NCBI GenBank assembly: GCA_945881845.1
Contig: CAMCVN010000001.1
Coordinates: 112,666-176,665, forward strand
Source: Bifidobacterium breve
Lineage (GTDB): Bacteria; Actinomycetota; Thermoleophilia; Solirubrobacterales; Solirubrobacteraceae
Reading direction: 5' to 3'
Length of the DNA: 64,000 nt
A model generated the notes under the pieces. That model was given only the letters and a program-made list of their open reading frames with translations. It was not told the origin of the DNA and did not search any database. Below, in pieces: positions 8,579-17,673 of this stretch. The translations under genes and the position numbers were made by a program. The number at the start of each line of letters is the position of its first letter. The first letter of the stretch is position 1.

Positions 8579-9802
8579 ATGATCAACGCTTTAGATACTG
8601 GCTCTACTTTTAGAGCGGTGACGACGATTCGCCACGCCCTTACCCACCCCGGTCGGCTCGCGGCCGCAGCGGCGCTCTGCGTGGTTATCAGCCTTGCGCT
8701 CGGCTCGCGCCAAGCTGACGCTGCGACTATCAACACGGCCTTCAAAGGCCAGTCAATGTGGGTTTGGAACATGCCTCAAACTGAGGGCGGCAACGTCGCA
8801 AAGATCGTCGCGCGCGCCAAGACCGCCGGCGTAAAGGCGGTCTACATCAAGTCGGCGGATGGCACCGGGGCATGGCAACAGTTCAGCAAGTCGCTCGTCA
8901 CGGCCCTCCACTCCGCCGGCCTGCGCGTCTGCGGCTGGCAGTTCGTTTACGGATCCAAGCCGACCGGCGAGGCGCGGGCTGCTGCGGCGACTAAGCGCGC
9001 TGGCGCCGACTGCCTGATCATCGACGCAGAATCGACCTACGAAGGCCGCTACAGCTCGGCACGCACTTACATGAAAGAGCTGCGCCGGCTTGTCGGGGCG
9101 AAGTTCCCGCTCGGCTTCACGAGCTTCCCTTACGTCGATTACCACCCGTCGTTGCCGTACTCCGTATTCCTCGGGCCAGGCGGCGCCGAAGTCAACATGC
9201 CACAGGTCTACTGGCGCGACATCGGTGACTCGGTGGCAACGACGATGAAGCACACGTGGCGCGAGAACCGGATCTACGGTCGGCCAATCCATCCGATTGG
9301 CCAGACCTACCAGTCTCCATCGACTAGCGACATTCTCAGCTTCAGGCGCTTGGCGGCCGGCTACAAGGCCCCTGGATACAGCTGGTGGGAATGGTCGACG
9401 ACCCCAACAAGGATTTGGAAGGCGCTCGGGCAGACACTTCCGACCGTGAGCGCCCCGGCCGACCCCGGTTGGCCTCTGCTACGGCGCGGCGCGAAGGGCG
9501 ACTCGGTCGTCCGTGCGCAACAGCTTTTGGCCTCAGCCGGTTCGACCACGCTTAAGGCGACCGGCATCTTCGACAGTGCCACCGTCGCCGCAGTCAAGAG
9601 GTTCCAGAGCTCGCACCAGTTGACTGCCGACGGCCAGATCGGCAGTGGCACTTGGGTGCTGCTTGGGAAGGTCACGGTTGCACTAGCGCGCAATCGCGCA
9701 GCAGCCGCAGCTTCCTCCGCGCGTGAAGCGGCTGCCTCCAACTCGGTGCCGCAGTCTTCGAACCTGCCAGCAGTGGCGAACGAGCTTCGCGGCGAACGTT
9801 AA
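8579..9802 (+). CDS. Secreted TIM-barrel-like protein with peptidoglycan-binding domain
   Basis: The product is 407 residues from the ATG at 8579, chosen because GGAAG lies 8 bases upstream; a TTG at 8561 is the alternative. A long signal segment ends near ADAATI (about residue 48). Residues about 55-280 look like a glycoside-hydrolase-type barrel (SMWVWNMP; KAVYIKSADG; CLIIDAESTYEGR; NMPQVYW). Then a PG_binding_1 domain covers about 300-365 (LLRRGAKGDSVVRAQQLL, GIFDSATVAAVKRFQ, ADGQIGSGTW). This suggests an exported, wall-associated enzyme or structural protein. The acidic residues of CLIIDAE are possible catalytic residues, by inference only. Confidence 0.82.
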   Translation: MINALDTGSTFRAVTTIRHALTHPGRLAAAAALCVVISLALGSRQADAATINTAFKGQSMWVWNMPQTEGGNVAKIVARAKTAGVKAVYIKSADGTGAWQQFSKSLVTALHSAGLRVCGWQFVYGSKPTGEARAAAATKRAGADCLIIDAESTYEGRYSSARTYMKELRRLVGAKFPLGFTSFPYVDYHPSLPYSVFLGPGGAEVNMPQVYWRDIGDSVATTMKHTWRENRIYGRPIHPIGQTYQSPSTSDILSFRRLAAGYKAPGYSWWEWSTTPTRIWKALGQTLPTVSAPADPGWPLLRRGAKGDSVVRAQQLLASAGSTTLKATGIFDSATVAAVKRFQSSHQLTADGQIGSGTWVLLGKVTVALARNRAAAAASSAREAAASNSVPQSSNLPAVANELRGER

Positions 9803-9880
9803 CGAAACCGTCACCCCGCGTCCGCATCGCTAGATAGTTTCTGTCCCGTCAAGTAGCCCCTACGACGGAAGGCATCTCCC

Positions 9881-10450
9881 ATGGAAGCTGGCGGACCCCC
9901 TACCCCACCTCAGAGCCCAGGCAATCCCAACCTTCCGGCATGGGGAGCTCCCGGTTCAACTGGCGCTCCGGACGCACAGGCCTCCTCGGGTAAACCGTCA
10001 GGACTTTGGTGGGCTGGAGCCGTGGTCGTCGCTATCGCGCTTGCGATCGGCGGCTATTTCCTCGGCAGCAGCCACGAGGCTGACAATTACAAGCCGGGAG
10101 CCTCTGGCTACCAAGAGATCTACACCGCAGGCGCCCAGGCAGGCGCAGCGGTAGGAGACCAAGCAGGCAAGAAGACCGGCGCCCGCTACGGCAAGCAGGT
10201 CGGCTACAAGACCGGCAACGCCGACGGGATCAAGGAAGGGACAGCCTCGGGAACGGCCGCTGGTGCGTCGGCTGCGCTCGGCGGCTTTAGCTGGAACAAC
10301 GGCACGCACTACATCGTGACGACGATCGATCCGACGCTGAGCGGCGTGCCGACGGCAATCGGGACCCAGTCACCGATGGAGGCGAACATCGAGTACTCGC
10401 TCTGCAACGGCGACACAACGACCGTCTGCAGCACGGCGAAGAAGAAGTAG
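9881..10450 (+). CDS. Single-pass membrane protein with glycine-zipper-like repeats
   Basis: This 189-residue protein is not recognised. The N-terminal 40 residues are rich in Pro, Gly and Ser, and one transmembrane helix follows (about 42-62, WAGAVVVAIALAIGGYFLG). The region about 85-128 then repeats Gly or Ala every four residues (GAQAGAAVGDQAGKKTGARY, later KQVGYKTGNADGIKEGTASG), like a glycine zipper. The last 60 residues hold two Cys (CNGDTTTVC). A helix-packing extracytoplasmic stalk is the likely structure. The gene follows the peptidoglycan-binding protein on the same strand and ends one base before the convergent hydrolase gene. Confidence 0.72.
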   Translation: MEAGGPPTPPQSPGNPNLPAWGAPGSTGAPDAQASSGKPSGLWWAGAVVVAIALAIGGYFLGSSHEADNYKPGASGYQEIYTAGAQAGAAVGDQAGKKTGARYGKQVGYKTGNADGIKEGTASGTAAGASAALGGFSWNNGTHYIVTTIDPTLSGVPTAIGTQSPMEANIEYSLCNGDTTTVCSTAKKK

Positions 10451-10451
10451 C

Positions 10452-12344
10452 TCAGCGGAACTGCGGCGCGGCGCGTTGCCCTCTCGGGCTGCGCGCCGCT
10501 GTGCCCGCTGGCCTATGCCAGCTGACCGCGCGCCCGTCGATCACACCGCTAGCCGAGTTCCAAGAACTCATTTTCACCGTGCCGGTCGCTACTCCGCTTA
10601 GCGTCAGCGTGCCGCGTGGACCAGACGAGAAGAGGCGCAGCGATCCGTTCAAAGCGAGGTCGGCTGCGTAGCGATAATTGCGTAGTGCGAGCACTCCCAT
10701 CGGCCCGTTGCTGGCGTCGAAGCTGCCTCCTCGCAGGCCGCCCCCACGCGGTTCGGCTCCCGCGGCGAGCATCATGTAGGCCGCACTGACGGCGTCGTCG
10801 ACGCCGCCAAGCGCAACTGACAGCGCGCGGCCGCGCGTACCACCAACTCCCCGCAGCGGCTCAGCATCGGCAACCTTCCGCGGCGCAAGCTGAGCCCGAC
10901 GAACGGCGTTGTCGCGATTGGCGCACGGCGATCCGACCTTGACGCCAGCGGCGAATCGCTTCAAAGCCGTCGAGACGCAACCGGTTGTGTCCCCACCGAG
11001 GACGTCGTGGCCGGCGCCGCGAAGCTGCACGAGACTCGACTTCGGGATCAGCGCCGCCGTAGCGGCCGCGTTCTCGGCCGGAGTGCGCAGATCAAGCTGG
11101 CCGGCCAAGATCAGTGCCGGAATATTCGGTAGCGGGCCCGGCGCTGGCGCGGTATCGAACTGGGTTGGAAATACGAGGCAATCGCTGACCGCGCTCTGCG
11201 AGAGGACACTTCCAGCAGTGAACGGGGAGTAGCTCTCCGGGGCGATCGCGGTGAGAGCGGCCGCGACGACCGACGTCCGCGCTGCAGTGGGGCTGGAAAG
11301 CGCGTAGGGCAGCTTCGAGTCAAGGCAGCTCGTAATTACGTTCAGGCCAACGCTCAGCTCGCGCGTCGACTGAGGAGCGCCGCCACGAACGGACTGGAGC
11401 CGAAGCAGCGGCGCGTAGTCGTTACCGCGCGCCGCCGCCATCGCAGCGGGAAGCTGCGCCTGTAAGTCAGGGTTGACGTCGCCGCTGGTGATGACGTTGC
11501 CAAGCTCATCCTGGCTCTCGTAAGAGGCGGCCTGACCTCGGCCGCGGTAATCGTAGATCGCGCCGCGCAGCGGTGCCGCCGCCACGCGCGCCATCACTGC
11601 TGTGAGGTCGCCGACCGGATCGGTGGTGATTCCGTCGCACCGGCGAGCTGCGCACTGCTCCGCCGTGACGCGCGGGATGGCTTCAAGACTGTCGAGGTAG
11701 AAGCCGCTCGGCTGGCCGGGCCCAACGACCGAATCGAGGATCAGTGATTCGGTCTTCGCTGGGTGGACGCGTGCGTATTCCTGAGCGACCCAGGTTCCAT
11801 AACTGACCCCCATCAGCGCGACTTTGCGGGCGCCGAAGGCTGCGCGCACAGCGTCAAGGTCAGCGACGCTGTCAAGAGTCGAATAGAAGCGCCGCCTCAA
11901 CCCGACCTGCTGGGCGCAGTCCCGCACCAGAGACGGCACCACTTGCTCTGCCTCAGTCATGTTCTGCAACTTCGGGCACGAAAGAGCGCCCGACGAACCT
12001 GTGCCGCGCTGGTCAATCACGACGAGTCGGTGGCGGCGCAGCATCGGCGAGAGGGCTGAAGCGAACTGATCAGCGAACGGAACTGCCGCCTGCCCCGGCC
12101 CGCCGGCCAGCGCCACCAGCAGCCCGGCGCCGCGCGGAAAGCGCTGCTGAGCCGCAACCCTGAGTTTGATCTCGCCGGGCGATCTACCTGAATGATCGAG
12201 CGGGACGGTTAGCGTTGCGCAGCGAAACTGGCTGCTCTGCGGGCAGGAGCCAAACTTCAGCGCTGCTGCGCTAGACGCCGTCAGGCACAGCGCAACGAGG
12301 CTGAGAACGGGGGCACCAGCCAGCAGATGTCGCCGGGCGACCAT
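10452..12344 (-). CDS. Secreted alpha/beta-hydrolase, tripeptidyl aminopeptidase-like
   Basis: This 630-residue protein has a signal peptide (1-27). The oxyanion segment is GGPG at 81-84, followed by DQRGTG at 111-116 and the nucleophile elbow G-V-S181-Y-G. A probable catalytic Asp lies in LAGQLDLRTP and a His in GAGHDVLGG. This order fits the secreted TAP/SlpD-type proline iminopeptidase group of actinomycetes. The protein is longer than the usual 480-530 residues. The extra C-terminal 130 residues (Gly/Arg-rich, ending in a beta-rich segment) may be a separate module. Peptidase activity is inferred from the fold, and an esterase cannot be excluded. Confidence 0.85.
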   Translation of the reverse strand: MVARRHLLAGAPVLSLVALCLTASSAAALKFGSCPQSSQFRCATLTVPLDHSGRSPGEIKLRVAAQQRFPRGAGLLVALAGGPGQAAVPFADQFASALSPMLRRHRLVVIDQRGTGSSGALSCPKLQNMTEAEQVVPSLVRDCAQQVGLRRRFYSTLDSVADLDAVRAAFGARKVALMGVSYGTWVAQEYARVHPAKTESLILDSVVGPGQPSGFYLDSLEAIPRVTAEQCAARRCDGITTDPVGDLTAVMARVAAAPLRGAIYDYRGRGQAASYESQDELGNVITSGDVNPDLQAQLPAAMAAARGNDYAPLLRLQSVRGGAPQSTRELSVGLNVITSCLDSKLPYALSSPTAARTSVVAAALTAIAPESYSPFTAGSVLSQSAVSDCLVFPTQFDTAPAPGPLPNIPALILAGQLDLRTPAENAAATAALIPKSSLVQLRGAGHDVLGGDTTGCVSTALKRFAAGVKVGSPCANRDNAVRRAQLAPRKVADAEPLRGVGGTRGRALSVALGGVDDAVSAAYMMLAAGAEPRGGGLRGGSFDASNGPMGVLALRNYRYAADLALNGSLRLFSSGPRGTLTLSGVATGTVKMSSWNSASGVIDGRAVSWHRPAGTAARSPRGQRAAPQFR

Positions 12345-12393
12345 CGCTCAAACCTACTCGGCGCGAGCGCCGATTGCGCCGACTCGCGGCGAT

Positions 12394-12600
12394 CTACTCA
12401 CCGTATTTCTCTTGTTTCTGATCGGCGCTGGCTACCCGCGGCAGAAAACCAGCGCAGCTTCCGACGGGCAACGGCGGATAGCGCGCGAAACGCGGATCCT
12501 CGGCGGCGCGCTCGCAGAGCGAGTAGACCGCACCGCGCGTCGTTGGCACGACGCGCTGGAAGAGACAGCCGCCACAGAGTCCAAAATCCGGTTCGTTCAT
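12394..12600 (-). CDS. Small four-Cys protein
   Basis: A 68-residue product starts at the ATG at 12600 (MNEPDFGLCGGCLFQR). The four cysteines are at positions 9, 12, 29 and 49 in a C-x2-C-x16-C-x19-C arrangement, followed by a charged tail (DQKQEKYGE). The pattern suits a small zinc or iron-sulfur binding protein. I have no confident family name. The gene lies between the hydrolase gene, same strand and 50 bases downstream, and the divergent ABC exporter. Cys spacing and the good start support a real gene. Confidence 0.6.
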   Translation of the reverse strand: MNEPDFGLCGGCLFQRVVPTTRGAVYSLCERAAEDPRFARYPPLPVGSCAGFLPRVASADQKQEKYGE

Positions 12601-12664
12601 CCGGGTACCAGTATTACCGCCGTACCCTGATAGGGGCGCGCCTAGGAGCCGTTCTTCAATCTCA

Positions 12665-14479
12665 ATGACTAATCCGAACTCAGAACAGCTCGCTGCGCCC
12701 GACTCGGGCATGACAACCTTCCTAAGGCTGCTCGGCTTTCTGCGCCCTTACCGCCGCAGCGTCTTTGCCTCGCTGAGCTTCGCGCTGCTAGCGATGGTGA
12801 TGACAGTTTCGATCCCTTGGTTGACCGGCCAAGCGATCAACAAGATCTACGCCGGCGACAAGGCCAACCTGAAGCTGCTCGCCGGAGCTGTCTTGCTGGC
12901 GGGAATCCTGCGCGCAATCCTGACCGTGATTCGGCGCCTCGTCGCCGGTCGCGTCTCGCTCGGAGTCGAGTTCGATCTGCGCGCGCGGATTTACGCCCAC
13001 CTGCAATCGCTCGAGCTTGCCTTTTTCGATCAGCAACAGACCGGGCAGCTGATGTCACGCGCAACGGTTGACCTTCAGGCCGTTCGCTTCTTCCTCGGCT
13101 ACGGCCTCGTCTTCCTAATTCAGGCGCTTTTGACAATCGGCCTCGCAGCGATCGCGATGTTCCTGACCGACCCGCTCTTGGCGGCGCTTTCGCTGGCACC
13201 GGTGCCGTTCGTGATCGTGATCGCGTTCCGCTACGGACGACGTTCGCGCCCTGCTTTACAGGAGGTTCAGCAGCGAGTCGCTGAGCTGACGGCTGAGGTC
13301 GAGGAGAACATTGCCGGAGTTCGCGTCGTGAAGGCCTTCGCCGCCGAGAAGCGACAGAAGCTTAGTTTCGATTACCGCGTCGGGCGAGTCTTCGACCAGT
13401 CGATGGTTTCGACGCGGCTGACCGCGTTCTACGGCCCGTTCATTGGCTTCCTGCCGCAGCTAGGGCTCGCCGCGGTGCTCTTCTTCGGTGGCCGCCAAGT
13501 GATCAACGGAGAGCTCTCGATCGGTGCCTTCTCGGCCTTCTACACCTACTTGCTGATGCTGATCGCGCCGATGCGGACGTTCGGAATGATGCTCGGCCTC
13601 TCTCAGCGAGCGACCGCATCCGGCGGGCGCATCTTCCAGATCCTCGACCGCCAGCCTGAAGTCACTACCGAGCCAGGCGCCGGACCACTGCCAGATGGCG
13701 GTGGCCGCGTCCAGTTCGAGAACGTAACGCTGCGCTACCCCGGTGCGTCGAGCGACGCGCTCGAAGGGATCGAGCTGGACGTCCGCGCCGGCCTCACGGT
13801 CGCCTTGGTCGGCGGCACCGGCTCTGGCAAGAGCTCGCTTGTTCAGCTGATTCCGCGGCTCTATGACACAACAGGCGGCCGTGTCTTGGTTGATGGCGTC
13901 GACGTCCGCGACGTGGATCCCGCCGAGCTCCGAAGCCAGATTGCCGTCGTCAACGACGACCCGTTCCTTTTCTCGGCCAGCGTGCGTGACAACATCGCCT
14001 ACGCCCGCCCCGACGCCAGCGACGAGGATGTCCTCGCGGCCGCTGAGCGCGCGCAGGCCGCCGACTTCATCGAGCGGCTCCCGGATGGATTCAGCACGAT
14101 GGTCGGCGAACGTGGCCTGACTCTCTCCGGTGGCCAACGCCAACGGCTAGCGATCGCCCGCGCGCTACTGGCCGACCCACGGATTCTGATTCTCGACGAC
14201 GCGACCTCAAGCGTCGATGCCTCAACCGAGCAACAGATCAAGACCGCGCTGCGCGAAGTGATGGCCGGGCGAACGACCTTCGTGATCGCGCACCGACTCT
14301 CGACGATCGCGCTGGCCGAGGAGATTGTCCTGCTCGAAGAGGGCCGTCTCGTTGCCCACGGCGACCACGCACACCTGCTCGTCGAGAGCGACCTCTACCG
14401 CCAGATCGTCGAGAAGGGCTTGCCCGACCAAGTCTTCCTGACGCGCAAGCCAACCGAGAGCGAGGTCGCTGGGCTATGA
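12665..14479 (+). CDS. ABC exporter half-transporter with degenerate catalytic site (subunit 1)
   Basis: This 604-residue fused membrane-ATPase protein has six helices across about residues 20-310 and a nucleotide-binding domain across about 345-590. The Walker A motif is GGTGSGKSS, the signature LSGGQRQRLAIARAL and the H-loop IAHRLSTI. Walker B reads LILDDATSS, so the catalytic Glu is replaced by Asp. The next gene, overlapping by 4 bases, encodes the partner with a normal Glu. This matches heterodimeric exporters of the TM287/288 and BmrCD type, in which one of the two ATP sites is degenerate. Probable role: export of a lipophilic compound or lipid. Confidence 0.92.
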   Translation: MTNPNSEQLAAPDSGMTTFLRLLGFLRPYRRSVFASLSFALLAMVMTVSIPWLTGQAINKIYAGDKANLKLLAGAVLLAGILRAILTVIRRLVAGRVSLGVEFDLRARIYAHLQSLELAFFDQQQTGQLMSRATVDLQAVRFFLGYGLVFLIQALLTIGLAAIAMFLTDPLLAALSLAPVPFVIVIAFRYGRRSRPALQEVQQRVAELTAEVEENIAGVRVVKAFAAEKRQKLSFDYRVGRVFDQSMVSTRLTAFYGPFIGFLPQLGLAAVLFFGGRQVINGELSIGAFSAFYTYLLMLIAPMRTFGMMLGLSQRATASGGRIFQILDRQPEVTTEPGAGPLPDGGGRVQFENVTLRYPGASSDALEGIELDVRAGLTVALVGGTGSGKSSLVQLIPRLYDTTGGRVLVDGVDVRDVDPAELRSQIAVVNDDPFLFSASVRDNIAYARPDASDEDVLAAAERAQAADFIERLPDGFSTMVGERGLTLSGGQRQRLAIARALLADPRILILDDATSSVDASTEQQIKTALREVMAGRTTFVIAHRLSTIALAEEIVLLEEGRLVAHGDHAHLLVESDLYRQIVEKGLPDQVFLTRKPTESEVAGL

Positions 14480-16320
14480 GCAAGAGCCAGCGCCAAGAGA
14501 TGGGCCTAACGCGGCGCCAGGATGTGCGCCGTCGCCTCGAGGGCACGAGCGGCCGCGGCCGCAAACTGCGCGGCCTGATGGGTTTGATGCGCCCTTACCG
14601 CGGGCGCGTGATCGTGATGTCGATCGCGCTCGTGATCGGCGTCGCCGCCTCGCTTGCCCCTGCTCCGCTAGCCGCCAAGGCGATCGACGGCGGCATCATC
14701 CCTGGCAATCTGACGGTTCTAAACCTCGTCGTTGCCGCGTACATCGTCAGCGTGCTGTTGGTCTGGGGCTGCTCTTACGCGCAGACCTTCCTCGTCGGCT
14801 GGGTCGGCCAACGTGCGCTCGCCGACCTGCGTCGCCGCATCTTCGAACACCTTCAGCAGATGCCGGTTGGCTTCTATGAGCGCCGCTCAGCCGGTGTCTT
14901 GATCAGCCGAATGACAAACGACGTTGACGCGCTCAACTCGCTCGTCACCGACACGATCGTGACGCTCTTTCAAGCAACACTGACGTTGCTCGGCTCAATC
15001 GTGATCCTGCTGCTACTCGACTGGCAGCTGGCGCTACTGGTCTTCCTGATCTTTCCCGTGATGGCCGTCGCCTCGTTGCTTTTCCGCATCGCCAGCGCCG
15101 ACGCCTACAAGCGCACGAGAGAGACAATCGGCTCGCTAACCGGCTACCTGCAGGAGACGCTTTCCGGCGTACGCGTGGTCCGCGCCTTCGCCCAGGAGCC
15201 GGTCCACCGGGAGCGCTTCCGTGACCTCAACCAGAGCAACCGCGACGCCAACATGACGACCGTCAACCTCAACGCCGTCTACTTCCCTTCGGTCGAACTG
15301 GTCGCGGCACTGGCCGTTGTGCTGGTGATCGCCTTCGGAGGCCTTCAAGCGATCGACGGTGCCGTTGAGATCGGCGTGCTGGTGGGCTTCATCGCCGCGC
15401 TGAACGGCTTCTTCGACCCGATCACTCAGCTCTCGCAGGTCTACACGACCTATCAATCGGGAATGGCCGCGCTCGACAAGATCTTTGAGTTGCTCGACAC
15501 GCCGTCGGATCTCGTTGACGCGGCCGATGCGATCGCACTTCCGCCGATCAAAGGCGCGATCGACTTCAGCGCGGTCTCGTTCGCCTACCAGCCGCGCGTT
15601 GGCAGCGGCGAAGAGCCCGGCGAGACGAAACTGGCACTCGATCGCGTAAGCGTCTCAATCGCGCCGGGCGAAACAGTCGCGCTGGTCGGTTCAACCGGGG
15701 CCGGAAAGTCGACCTTCGCGAAGCTGATCGCACGCTTCTACGACCCGACGAGCGGCGCCGTTAGCGTTGATGGCCATGACCTGCGCAACGTGACGATGCA
15801 TTCGCTACGCAGCCAGATGGGAATCGTGCCTCAGGAGGGCTATCTCTTCAGCGGCACGATCGCCGAAAACCTCGCCTTCGCTCGCCCTGACGCGCCGCGT
15901 GAAGAGCTTGAGGACGCCGCTAAGGCGGTCGGAGCTTGGCCCTTCATCGAATCGCTCGACGCCGGGCTCGACACACAGATCGGCGAACGCGGCGGAATGC
16001 TCTCCGCTGGCCAACGGCAGCTAATCGCCTTCGCTCGCGCTTTGGTGGCAGACCCTAGGATCTTGATTCTCGATGAGGCAACCTCAAACGTTGACATCCA
16101 CTCCGAGCTGGCGATCGAACAGGCACTGCGCAGGTTGCTCGCTGGAAGGACCTCTATCGTGATTGCGCACCGCCTCTCAACGATCCGTCAGGCAAGCAGA
16201 ATTCTTGTGCTCGAAGGTGGCCGCATCGCCGAGCAAGGCACGCACGAAGAGCTGCTAGCGCTCGGCGGCGTCTACTCGGACCTCTATTCCGACTGGGCCG
16301 AGCAGGCGAGCGCGGGATGA
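14476..16320 (+). CDS. ABC exporter half-transporter with catalytic Glu (subunit 2)
   Basis: This 614-residue partner of the preceding half-transporter starts at an ATGA overlap. It has six helices (about 35-330) and a nucleotide-binding domain (about 365-610). The Walker A motif is GSTGAGKST, Walker B with catalytic Glu is LILDEATSN, and the signature is an altered LSAGQRQLIAFAR instead of LSGGQ. In a heterodimer this altered signature would face the Asp-containing site of subunit 1, so both changes fall in the same degenerate ATP site. That is what the TM287/288-type arrangement predicts. Its stop overlaps the start of the formylglycine-generating enzyme gene. Confidence 0.93.
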   Translation: MSKSQRQEMGLTRRQDVRRRLEGTSGRGRKLRGLMGLMRPYRGRVIVMSIALVIGVAASLAPAPLAAKAIDGGIIPGNLTVLNLVVAAYIVSVLLVWGCSYAQTFLVGWVGQRALADLRRRIFEHLQQMPVGFYERRSAGVLISRMTNDVDALNSLVTDTIVTLFQATLTLLGSIVILLLLDWQLALLVFLIFPVMAVASLLFRIASADAYKRTRETIGSLTGYLQETLSGVRVVRAFAQEPVHRERFRDLNQSNRDANMTTVNLNAVYFPSVELVAALAVVLVIAFGGLQAIDGAVEIGVLVGFIAALNGFFDPITQLSQVYTTYQSGMAALDKIFELLDTPSDLVDAADAIALPPIKGAIDFSAVSFAYQPRVGSGEEPGETKLALDRVSVSIAPGETVALVGSTGAGKSTFAKLIARFYDPTSGAVSVDGHDLRNVTMHSLRSQMGIVPQEGYLFSGTIAENLAFARPDAPREELEDAAKAVGAWPFIESLDAGLDTQIGERGGMLSAGQRQLIAFARALVADPRILILDEATSNVDIHSELAIEQALRRLLAGRTSIVIAHRLSTIRQASRILVLEGGRIAEQGTHEELLALGGVYSDLYSDWAEQASAG

Positions 16321-17183
16321 CCAGCGCGGGTTTCGAATGGCTCGAGCTCGATGGCGGCGGCTTCGAGATGGGCAATCCGCGCGGCGACGGATACCCGCAG
16401 GATGGAGAGACGCCGCCGCACAAGGTCTCGCTTAGCCCGTTCGCAGTCGCCGCGACGACCGTGACCAACAGCCAGTTCGGGCAGTTCGTCGCCGAGACCG
16501 ATTACACAACCGAGGCCGAGGAGTTCGGCTGGTCGTTCGTCTTCACGATGTTCTTGCCGGAGGACTTTGAGCCGACGCGGGCGGTCCAGCGCGCCGAATG
16601 GTGGCGCCAAGTCAACGGCGCCGACTGGCGCCACCCGGAAGGCCCGCAGAGCGACGTTGACGAGCGCGGCGATCATCCCGTAGTTCAGGTCAGCTGGAAC
16701 GACGCCGCCGCGTTCTGCGGCTGGGCCGGCGCACGCCTACCAACCGAAGCCGAGTGGGAGTACGCAGCGCGCGGCGGGCTTGACGGGATGGCCTTCCCGT
16801 GGGGGAACGAGCTGGAGCCAGGCGGCGAGCACTTGATGAACGTCTTCCAGGGCGAGTTCCCCGCCGGCAACACCTGCGCCGACGGATTTGCGGGCACGGC
16901 GCCGGTTAAATCGTTCCCAGCGAACGGGTACGGCCTCTACGAGATGACCGGCAACGTTTGGGAGATGTGCTCTGATTCGTACAGCGCCAGTTGCTACGCG
17001 CTCAGCGATGAGCTTGATCCGACCGGCCCTGATATGCCCGACGACTCGCCGCGGGTTCAGCGCGGCGGCTCGTACCTCTGCCACGCCTCGTACTGCAAGC
17101 GTTACCGCGTCGACGCACGCAGCCACAACACCCCCGAAAGTTGCGCCGGCAACCTCGGCTTCCGTGTTGTAAGAAACGACTAG
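16317..17183 (+). CDS. Formylglycine-generating enzyme (sulfatase maturation)
   Basis: This 288-residue FGE-sulfatase domain protein oxidises the Cys of a CxPxR motif to formylglycine, using oxygen and copper. The C-terminal signature GGSYLCHASYC carries two cysteines (about C255 and C260) with the five-residue spacing of the active-site pair in the Streptomyces coelicolor enzyme, followed by RYRVDARS and NLGFR. Other family segments are LPTEAEWEYAARGG and GNVWEM. With the catalytic Cys pair present it should be a genuine FGE rather than an EgtB-like relative. The likely client is the sulfatase at 6790-8412. The gene is translationally coupled to an ABC exporter. Confidence 0.92.
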   Translation: MTSAGFEWLELDGGGFEMGNPRGDGYPQDGETPPHKVSLSPFAVAATTVTNSQFGQFVAETDYTTEAEEFGWSFVFTMFLPEDFEPTRAVQRAEWWRQVNGADWRHPEGPQSDVDERGDHPVVQVSWNDAAAFCGWAGARLPTEAEWEYAARGGLDGMAFPWGNELEPGGEHLMNVFQGEFPAGNTCADGFAGTAPVKSFPANGYGLYEMTGNVWEMCSDSYSASCYALSDELDPTGPDMPDDSPRVQRGGSYLCHASYCKRYRVDARSHNTPESCAGNLGFRVVRND

Positions 17184-17202
17184 CACCCGTTACGCTGCTC
17201 CG

Positions 17203-17655
17203 ATGTCAGAGCAGCCCGCTGGACGCGTCGAAGCGATCTACATCACCGCCGTCTCCGAGGAGCCAATGCTCTCGCTGGAGAGCGTGAACGCGATCACAGG
17301 CTGCGGCCTCGAAGGCGATCGCTACTGCATCGACGAACCCGGTGAGAAGAGCTACGAGAACCTGACGCTAATCGAACAAGAGGCATACGACTACCTAGCG
17401 ACGATCGACCTTGAGCTGCCGACCAACGCGCTGCGGCGCAATCTGCTCACGAGCGGCATTGAACTTAACCCGCTGCTCGGCAAAGAGTTCACGGTCGGAG
17501 AGGTGCGGTGCCTTGGGACTGAGCTGGCCGACCCATGCAACTACATCCAAGGCCGAACTCTGCCGGGCGTCTTGAAGGCGATGGTCGGCCGCGGCGGGCT
17601 TCGCTGCCAAATCCTGAGTGGCGGAACGATCTCAGTCGGCGACCGCGTCCAATAA
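17203..17655 (+). CDS. MOSC domain protein
   Basis: This 150-residue stand-alone MOSC protein has the typical GLEGDRY segment near residue 35, NLTLIEQEA, the RRNLLTSGIELN segment and the conserved Cys in LADPCNY, the proposed sulfur-carrying residue. MOSC domains handle sulfur or molybdenum cofactor-linked chemistry, such as reducing N-hydroxylated substrates or carrying sulfur. It lies 19 bases after the formylglycine-generating enzyme gene on the same strand and 18 bases before the RidA-like gene, so all three may share a transcript with the ABC exporter. No molybdopterin domain is attached. Confidence 0.88.
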   Translation: MSEQPAGRVEAIYITAVSEEPMLSLESVNAITGCGLEGDRYCIDEPGEKSYENLTLIEQEAYDYLATIDLELPTNALRRNLLTSGIELNPLLGKEFTVGEVRCLGTELADPCNYIQGRTLPGVLKAMVGRGGLRCQILSGGTISVGDRVQ

Positions 17656-17673
17656 CCGCGTAGGATCCCGTTC

